From: Actinomycetes bacterium
GTDB taxonomy: Bacteria > Actinomycetota > Acidimicrobiia > Acidimicrobiales > RAAP-2
Reading direction: 5' to 3'
Assembly (NCBI GenBank): GCA_021784205.1
Contig: JAJXTB010000090.1
Coordinates: forward strand, 1-11,446
Length of the DNA: 11,446 nucleotides
The notes beneath the pieces are model-generated. The model had not been told where the DNA came from. It saw only the letters and a list, made by a program, of their open reading frames with translations, and did no database searches. Numbering within the stretch: position 1 is the stretch's first letter; each line of letters begins with the position of its first letter. Both the position numbers and the translations under genes were made by a program. Positions 7,188-11,446 of the stretch are shown here, one piece after another.

Positions 7188-7925
7188 TCAGGCGGTCGTG
7201 ACGACTTTGAAGCTCTCGGCGAGCCGCTTCTTGCCCAACCCGAACCGCTTGGCGGTGGCGCGGGCCCACTGTCTGACGTTCGCCTCGAGGTCTTCGCGAT
7301 CGCCGACTTGCGAGGCGTGACGGCGAAGCCCGGCGACTTTTCGCGAGAAGGTCTTGGTGATGTCGACGATCATCGTCGGGTCGACCGAGCTCGCCAGCCA
7401 GACCGTTGGCACGGCGTGGGGCTCGAGGCCCTCGGCGAGCAGTTCGGGGAAGGCGTGGGGGTTTCGAGCGTCGGGGTAGATCGCGCGCAGGGTGGCCTCG
7501 CCGGCCGCGAGGTGGTCGGGGTGCGAGGCGAAGATCCGCTCGTAGTTGCGCTCGGGGCTCTGGCAGATCACGAGGTCCGGACGCGTCTGGCGGATCACCC
7601 GGGCGATCGCCTTACGCAACTCGAGGGTCACCTCCACCCTTCCGTCACCGAAGCGCAAGAAGGTCAGCTCATTGACGCCGAGCTCCGCGGCGGCCGCGCG
7701 CTGCTCGGCTTCACGGGTGATCGCGCGCTCCTCGGGCGTCGCGCGCGACGAGTCACCGCCGGCGTCACCCGAGGTGATGAGGCAGTAGGACACGTGCACG
7801 CCGTCGCGGGTGAGCCGCGCGATAGTGCCGCCTGACCCGAAGTCCACGTCGTCGGGGTGGGCCATCACCGCGAGCGCGCGCTTGACCTTGGGGTCCTTCT
7901 TGTATCGGGCGACGCTCGATTTCAC
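7188..7925 (-). CDS. PIG-L/LmbE family zinc-dependent N-deacetylase
   Basis: Deacetylase of 245 residues in the PIG-L/LmbE superfamily, which removes acetyl groups from N-acetylglucosamine-type substrates (MshB, BshB and GlcNAc-PI deacetylases belong here). The zinc site is complete: AHPDD with His23 and Asp26 near the N-terminus, and SHPDH with His135 and His138. Asp25 would be the general base. The GTG at 7925-7923 is chosen because GGAGGA (7940-7935) precedes it by nine bases and the GTGA string makes a 4-base overlap with the helicase stop. A longer form reaching to 8060 would lie wholly inside the helicase gene. It is shorter than MshB (about 290 residues) and more like the generic 230-250-residue group, so the substrate is unknown. 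There is no signal peptide. Translation is almost certainly coupled to the helicase. Confidence 0.92.
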   Translation of the reverse strand: MKSSVARYKKDPKVKRALAVMAHPDDVDFGSGGTIARLTRDGVHVSYCLITSGDAGGDSSRATPEERAITREAEQRAAAAELGVNELTFLRFGDGRVEVTLELRKAIARVIRQTRPDLVICQSPERNYERIFASHPDHLAAGEATLRAIYPDARNPHAFPELLAEGLEPHAVPTVWLASSVDPTMIVDITKTFSRKVAGLRRHASQVGDREDLEANVRQWARATAKRFGLGKKRLAESFKVVTTA

Positions 7926-9160
7926 AGAACCGATTCCTCCATGGTGGGCTCCCAGGCCGCGAGGTCTCGCAGGTGGGGGTTGTTCGAGAACACCTCGACG
8001 ATCGGCCGCTTCAGGGCGAGGCGGCGCATGATCACCTGGGCCTCGATGATCTGGTTCCACAGCAGCAGCGACACGACCACCCCGGTCGAGCCGGCGCGCG
8101 CGGTGCGCCCCGAGCGGTGCAGGTAGGCCTTGTGGTCCTCGGGCGGGTCGTAGTGCATCACGCAGTCCACCGCGTCGATGTGCAGGCCGCGCGCGGCGAC
8201 GTCGGTCGCGACGAGCACCGGGAGCTTGTCCGCGCTGAAGTCCGCGAGCGCCTTCTCGCGCTGGCTCTGGCGCAGGTCACCGTGGATGGCGGCCGCGCGC
8301 ACGCCCTCCTTCTCGAGCTGCTCGACCAGGCGATCGGCGCCGCGCTTGGTGCGACAGAAGATGATCGTCTTGTCAAAGGACTTGCAGATCGTGGCGGCAA
8401 CCTTGACGCGGTCCATCTGGTGGACGTTCAAGAAGTGGTGGGCCATCAGCGCGACGGTCTGGGTGTCACTCGCGACCTCGTGAAAGACCGGGTCGGTGAG
8501 GTAGCGCTTCACGAGCCGGTCGATGGCGCCGTCGAGGGTCGCCGAGAACAGCAGGGTCTGGTGGGTCCGGGTGGCGATGCGGCGAAGCACCCACTCGACC
8601 TGGGGCATGAAGCCCATGTCGGCCATGCGGTCGGCTTCGTCAAGGACCAGCACGTCCAGTCCCTCGACCTTCACCTCGCCGCGGTCGCCGAGGTCGATGA
8701 GCCGACCCGGCGTGGCGATGATGACGTCGCTGCCCTTGCGAAGATTCTTCACCTGGCGCTCGATGTCCGCGCCGCCGTAGACGGCGGTGACGGCGAGCCC
8801 GAGGGCGGCACCGAGGGGTTCGAGGACCTCGTGGACCTGCACGGCGAGCTCGCGCGTTGGCAGCAAGACCAGTCCGCGCGGCCGCGCGGGTCCCGAGCCG
8901 GTCGGACCGGGGGTGGCGGCGATGCGCTGGAGCATCGGCAGACCGAAGCCCAGGGTCTTGCCCGAGCCGGTCTTGGCCTTGCCACAGACGTCGCGCCCGG
9001 CGAGCGCGTCGTGGATGGTGAGTGCCTGGATCGGAAAGGCAGTGGTGATGCCCTGACCGGAGAGGACCGCCACGAGGCGGGTGTCCACGCCCAGTTCGGC
9101 GAAGGTTTGATTGGTGGCGTACGAGTCGGCTGGCACCGACTCTGTGGTCTGGCTACTCAC
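7922..9160 (-). CDS. DEAD-box ATP-dependent RNA helicase
   Basis: RNA helicase of about 412 residues, RhlE/CsdA-like, acting in RNA remodelling such as ribosome assembly or mRNA turnover. All core motifs are visible, numbering from GTG 9160: Walker A AKTGSGKT (62-69), PTRELA (about 101-106), TPGR (150-153), DEAD (174-177), SAT (206-208), IIFCRT (266-271), VATDVAARG (317-325) and HRSGRTARAG (348-357). The C-terminal tail after motif VI is short, with no added RNA-binding domain. GTG 9160 was preferred over a TTG at 9226. The TTG would add 22 non-conserved residues, and it coincides with a plausible -35 box. A weak GGA lies six bases before the GTG. The 3' end overlaps the deacetylase gene by four bases. 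Confidence 0.94.
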   Translation of the reverse strand: MSSQTTESVPADSYATNQTFAELGVDTRLVAVLSGQGITTAFPIQALTIHDALAGRDVCGKAKTGSGKTLGFGLPMLQRIAATPGPTGSGPARPRGLVLLPTRELAVQVHEVLEPLGAALGLAVTAVYGGADIERQVKNLRKGSDVIIATPGRLIDLGDRGEVKVEGLDVLVLDEADRMADMGFMPQVEWVLRRIATRTHQTLLFSATLDGAIDRLVKRYLTDPVFHEVASDTQTVALMAHHFLNVHQMDRVKVAATICKSFDKTIIFCRTKRGADRLVEQLEKEGVRAAAIHGDLRQSQREKALADFSADKLPVLVATDVAARGLHIDAVDCVMHYDPPEDHKAYLHRSGRTARAGSTGVVVSLLLWNQIIEAQVIMRRLALKRPIVEVFSNNPHLRDLAAWEPTMEESVL

Positions 9161-9197
9161 GGAACATCCGTCTTCTCGGTTGGACCCGAAACCGGCG

Positions 9198-9226
9198 TTC
9201 GTAAGGAAAGGTGGGCCCGAGCTCAA
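9198..9226 (-). promoter_or_regulatory. Possible promoter for helicase-deacetylase genes
   Basis: On the minus strand, TTGAGC (9226-9221) and TACGAA (9203-9198) are separated by 17 bases and would start transcription about 30 bases before GTG 9160. The -35 matches four of six bases; the -10 is weak. The position in a divergent 122-base gap supports a promoter somewhere here. GAGCTC occurs twice (9219-9224 and 9232-9237), as a possible dyad flanking the -35. Confidence 0.3.
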
Positions 9227-9282
9227 TCCTCGAGCTCCGCCTCTAGTCTAGGTCCGAATCGAACCACTCGTACGGAGGCACC

Positions 9283-9744
9283 ATGAAGCTCGAGATCGGT
9301 ACCCCGGCGCCCGCCTTCACCCTCGCCGACCAGTCGGGCACGCCGGTGAGCCTGGCGGACTTCGCCGGGCGGCGCGTCGTGCTCTACTTCTACCCCGCCG
9401 ACGACACCCCGGGCTGCACGACCGAGGCCTGCCAGTTCAACGACGAGCTCAGTGCCTTTGGCGACCTGGCGGTGACGGTGCTCGGCGTCTCGCCCGACGG
9501 CGGTTCTAAGCACCAGCGCTTCATCGCCAAGTACGGCCTCAACTTCACCCTCCTCTCGGACCCCGACCGGTCGGTGATGGCCACCTACGGCGCCTACGGC
9601 GAGAAGCAGCTCTACGGCAAGACCGTGACCGGCGTCATCCGCTCCACGTTCGTGATCGGCCCGACCGGTCTCATCGAGCACGCGTGGTACGGCGTGCGCG
9701 CGAACGGCCACGCGGCGCGAGTCCTCGCCGCGCTGACCGACTAG
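9283..9744 (+). CDS. bcp: Thioredoxin-dependent thiol peroxidase (Bcp/PrxQ)
   Basis: Peroxiredoxin of 153 residues that reduces hydrogen peroxide and organic hydroperoxides in the cytosol with electrons from thioredoxin. The active-site string YPADDTPGCTTEAC (residues 37-50) contains the peroxidatic Cys45 and Cys50 in the +5 position, the arrangement of the atypical two-cysteine Bcp/PrxQ subgroup. The thioredoxin-like fold elements follow: VLGVSPD (about 70-76), KHQRFIAKYGLNFTLLSD, then RSTFVIGPTG at about 119-128. The length is normal for the family. ATG 9283 has a strong GGAGG at 9274-9278, four bases upstream. It is transcribed divergently from the helicase and followed by a long non-coding gap, so it is probably a single-gene unit. 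No OxyR-like site could be recognised by eye. Confidence 0.96.
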   Translation: MKLEIGTPAPAFTLADQSGTPVSLADFAGRRVVLYFYPADDTPGCTTEACQFNDELSAFGDLAVTVLGVSPDGGSKHQRFIAKYGLNFTLLSDPDRSVMATYGAYGEKQLYGKTVTGVIRSTFVIGPTGLIEHAWYGVRANGHAARVLAALTD

Positions 9745-9845
9745 CTTCGACCCTGCCGAACCCGTCACGCTCGAGTCTCCCGCGCTCGACGAGAACGCCG
9801 CTCGATGCCGGTTGCTCGGTGACAGACCGGTGAGCACCACGGAGG

Positions 9846-9888
9846 GTCACGATCGTTCGTTGTCACGCGGCGGTCACAACGCCGTCAC
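9846..9888 (+). promoter_or_regulatory. Helically phased GTCAC direct repeats (PhoB/OmpR-type box)
   Basis: GTCAC occurs at 9846, 9862, 9873 and 9884. The last three are exactly 11 bases apart, one DNA turn. Direct repeats with an 11-base period and a TCAC-type core are typical of OmpR/PhoB-family response regulators, such as actinobacterial PhoP. The array ends four bases before a consensus TTGACA. A 6-bp inverted repeat, CGTTGT/ACAACG (9858-9863/9876-9881), overlaps it, so a dyad-binding repressor is an alternative reading. Confidence 0.5.
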
Positions 9889-10079
9889 TTTTTGACAAGG
9901 TGCTGAGGCGGAATTCTCGATGTGGCTTCGGACACTGTCGTCATATGGAGCATGTCTCGCAGTCGTCAAAAGACTCATTTCCTAAGTTCCACAGGGCCAG
10001 CCCACACGGTGACGAGCACCATCGTTTGGTGCCGAATTACTCGCACGTAGGTATCATAAATAACGCTTAGGAATGGACC

Positions 10080-10108
10080 TTGCTGGTCCGGTCGCGCAAC
10101 CCTATGCT
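10080..10108 (+). promoter_or_regulatory. Proposed promoter of the amino acid permease gene
   Basis: TTGCTG (10080-10085) and TATGCT (10103-10108) are spaced by 17 bases, each matching four of six sigma70 consensus bases. Transcription would begin near 10115, about 37 bases before the ATG. GGACC (10075-10079) and GGTCC (10085-10089) form an inverted repeat around the -35 box, a plausible operator. Confidence 0.45.
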
Positions 10109-10117
10109 CTCGCCAAT

Positions 10118-10136
10118 GCGGCTCAGCGCGAGCCGC
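10118..10136 (+). promoter_or_regulatory. Leader hairpin before the permease ribosome binding site
   Basis: GCGGCTC (10118-10124) and GAGCCGC (10130-10136) are a perfect 7-bp stem with a 5-base loop. The stem ends four bases before GGGGGA (10141-10146), the ribosome binding site. It would lie just inside the mRNA if transcription starts near 10115, and could protect the 5' end or tune translation. Confidence 0.5.
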
Positions 10137-10151
10137 TAGTGGGGGACAAAA

Positions 10152-11446
10152 ATGCCAGAGGGACTTGATCGGCCGACAGACATGTTGAGCGACACCGAAC
10201 GGCTTCACCAGATGGGCTACGCCCAGGAGTTGAACCGCAACCTGAGTCGCTTTTCGAACTTCGCCATCTCATTCACCATCATCTCGATCCTGTCGGGATG
10301 CCTGACGCTGTACAGCTACGGACTCTCCCACGGTGGCCCGCCCACCATGATCTGGGGCTGGGTGCTCGTCGGCGGACTCGTGCTGTTCGCGGGACTCTCC
10401 ATGGCCGAGATCTGCTCGGCGTATCCGACGGCCGGTGGTCTCTACTACTGGGCCGCGAAGCTCGCCCCGGGCAAGAGCGGTCCCATCTGGTCGTGGTTCG
10501 CCGGCTGGTTCAACCTGCTCGGCCAGGTCGCGGTCACGGCCGGCATCACCTTTGGCTGTGGCTACTCGGTCGGGGCGTTCCTGCAACTGCTCACGGGCCA
10601 CACGGCCTGGACGTCGGCGGGTCACGTCGTCGCCATCACGGGGATCCTGCTGTTCCTGCAGGGCATCATCAATACCTTCGGTGTGAACGTGGTGGCGCTG
10701 TTCAACCACATCTCGGTATGGTGGCACCTGCTCGGCGTGGCGATCATCGTGGTGCTGCTCTACGCGGCGCCGTCCTCGCACGCGCATCAGAGCTTCAGCT
10801 TCGTCTTCGGCTCGGCGGGCTGGCACGCCTTCTCGGGTCTGTCGGGCTTCTCGGCGCCGTTCTACGTCTTCCTGCTCGGCCTGCTCGTCGCGCAGTACAC
10901 CTTCACCGGCTACGACGCGTCCGCGCACGTCACCGAGGAGACCCACAACGCGGCCATCTCGGGACCCAAGGGGATCGTCAGCTCGATCTGGGTGTCCTGG
11001 ATCGCCGGGTTCGTCCTGCTGGTCGGGGTGAGCGCCGCCATCCCGCACACCTTCCCGTTCAGCCTCGCGGGTACGACGTATACGAACTACGCGAGCATCC
11101 CCGGGGCCTTCGGTGGTGCGCCGTGGGTGATGATCTTCGAACAGGCGACCGGGCGGGTCCTCGGTGAGCTGCTGGTGCTCGTGGTCATTGGCGCGCAGTT
11201 CTTCTGTGGGATCGCGTCGGTGACGGCCAACTCGCGCATGATCTACGCCTTCTCGCGTGACGGCGCCGTGCCCTTCGCCAAGTACTTCCACCACGTGAGC
11301 AAGCGCAGCCACGTGCCCGTGCACTCGGCGTGGTTCGGCGCGGTCGGTGCCTTCATCCTCTCGGCGTCCTACCTCAAGAGCGCCGTCGCCTACGCCGCCG
11401 TGACCTCGGTCGCGGTGATCGGCCTCTACGTCGCCTACCTGATCCC
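10152..11446 (+). CDS. APC-superfamily amino acid permease, 3' truncated
   Basis: Cytoplasmic membrane permease importing amino acids, GABA, choline or similar amines; 431 residues are visible before the window ends, with no stop. The frame runs MPEGLDRPTDML..., a hydrophilic N-terminus. TM1 contains FAISFTIISILSG (residues 38-50), the unwound substrate-binding segment of this fold. SMAEICSAYPTAGGLYYWAAKLAP (83-106) is the hallmark of the amino acid/choline transporter (ACT) branch. A later GYDASAHVTEET and an ANSRMIYAFSRDG element with downstream SHVPVHSAW complete the family pattern. ATG 10152 is preceded by GGGGGA (10141-10146), five bases upstream, and an in-frame TAG at 10137-10139 rules out a longer N-terminus. 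About 70-100 C-terminal residues are missing. Substrate cannot be assigned. Regulation appears elaborate, given the 407-base upstream region. Confidence 0.94.
   Translation, partial: MPEGLDRPTDMLSDTERLHQMGYAQELNRNLSRFSNFAISFTIISILSGCLTLYSYGLSHGGPPTMIWGWVLVGGLVLFAGLSMAEICSAYPTAGGLYYWAAKLAPGKSGPIWSWFAGWFNLLGQVAVTAGITFGCGYSVGAFLQLLTGHTAWTSAGHVVAITGILLFLQGIINTFGVNVVALFNHISVWWHLLGVAIIVVLLYAAPSSHAHQSFSFVFGSAGWHAFSGLSGFSAPFYVFLLGLLVAQYTFTGYDASAHVTEETHNAAISGPKGIVSSIWVSWIAGFVLLVGVSAAIPHTFPFSLAGTTYTNYASIPGAFGGAPWVMIFEQATGRVLGELLVLVVIGAQFFCGIASVTANSRMIYAFSRDGAVPFAKYFHHVSKRSHVPVHSAWFGAVGAFILSASYLKSAVAYAAVTSVAVIGLYVAYLI

Larger units (their letters stand above)
9745..10151. other. 407-base regulatory intergenic region before the permease
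   Basis: The longest gene-free stretch in the window, with visibly lower GC from about 9885 to 10075. In order it contains: a bulged hairpin after bcp (TGCTCGGT 9813-9820 with ACC 9826-9828 and GAGCA 9832-9836); GTCAC repeats (9846-9888); a consensus TTGACA (9892-9897) with no convincing -10; hairpin GCACCA/TGGTGC (10016-10021/10027-10032); the proposed permease promoter (10080-10108); and a leader hairpin (10118-10136). No convincing coding frame, tRNA or known riboswitch was found. Confidence 0.6.

Noticed and set aside
7926..8060. N-terminal extension of the deacetylase
   Set aside because: It lies inside the helicase gene in another frame, is Pro/Arg/His-rich and not family-like, while a strong ribosome binding site and GTG occur at 7925.
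9161..9226. TTG start giving a helicase 22 residues longer
   Set aside because: The added residues are not part of the conserved core, and the TTG forms part of a plausible -35 box; GTG 9160 is better placed.
9852..9860. CRISPR-like or insertion-element repeats in the long intergenic region
   Set aside because: Repeat units are only five bases with 11-base phase; there are no spacers, terminal inverted repeats or transposase.
9940..9969. Minus-strand promoter TTGACG-18-TATGAC pointing toward bcp
   Set aside because: Reasonable hexamers, but there is no gene downstream on that strand before the antisense of bcp; an antisense RNA cannot be supported from sequence alone.
9980..10060. Faint resemblance to the guanidine-I (ykkC) riboswitch
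   Set aside because: Fragments such as a CTAAGTTCC and a CACACGG occur, but the conserved GAGAG and downstream core elements are missing and pairing does not fit.
9975..10208. Minus-strand 77-residue open frame
   Set aside because: It overlaps the permease start and the proposed promoter, shows no recognisable motif, and has no reason to be preferred over the clear plus-strand regulatory layout.

Overview
The window is high-GC, densely coded DNA with frequent GTG starts, weak Shine-Dalgarno sites and short overlaps between co-directional genes. This fits an actinobacterial chromosome (Actinomycetota, possibly Acidimicrobiia-like). No rRNA or other taxonomic marker is present, so the assignment is only a suggestion. 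I see no tRNA, insertion sequence, CRISPR array or phage gene. Most of the window looks like ordinary chromosomal housekeeping and transport genes.

Left part, plus strand: a 5'-truncated aquaporin/glycerol-facilitator family channel (1-736) overlaps by 11 bases a small ParB/sulfiredoxin-fold protein (726-1112). After a 148-base gap containing inverted repeats comes an MFS efflux-type transporter (1261-2553). It converges on a minus-strand group across a 77-base gap with two dyad elements.

Centre, minus strand: read right to left, a SulP anion transporter with a STAS domain (5447-3744), an isochorismatase-family cysteine hydrolase (3714-3163) and a PsiE-like membrane protein (3131-2631) lie 29 and 31 bases apart and are probably co-transcribed. 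Upstream of them is a 527-residue secreted protein (7084-5501) built of about six tandem beta-type repeats resembling DUF5666. A perfect 14-bp hairpin separates it from the SulP gene.

Right part: a DEAD-box RNA helicase (9160-7922) and a PIG-L/LmbE-family deacetylase (7925-7188) overlap by four bases on the minus strand. Divergent from them is a Bcp/PrxQ peroxiredoxin (9283-9744). A 407-base, comparatively AT-rich intergenic region follows. It contains helically phased GTCAC direct repeats of the kind bound by OmpR/PhoB-type regulators, a plausible promoter with an inverted repeat around its -35 box, and a leader hairpin just before the ribosome binding site. It leads into an APC-superfamily amino acid permease (10152 to the window end) that is cut off at the 3' side.

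No obviously new multi-gene system is visible. The best candidates for follow-up are the regulatory region at 9846-10151, the secreted repeat protein, the 14-bp hairpin before sulP, and the unusual predicted pore filter of the aquaporin.
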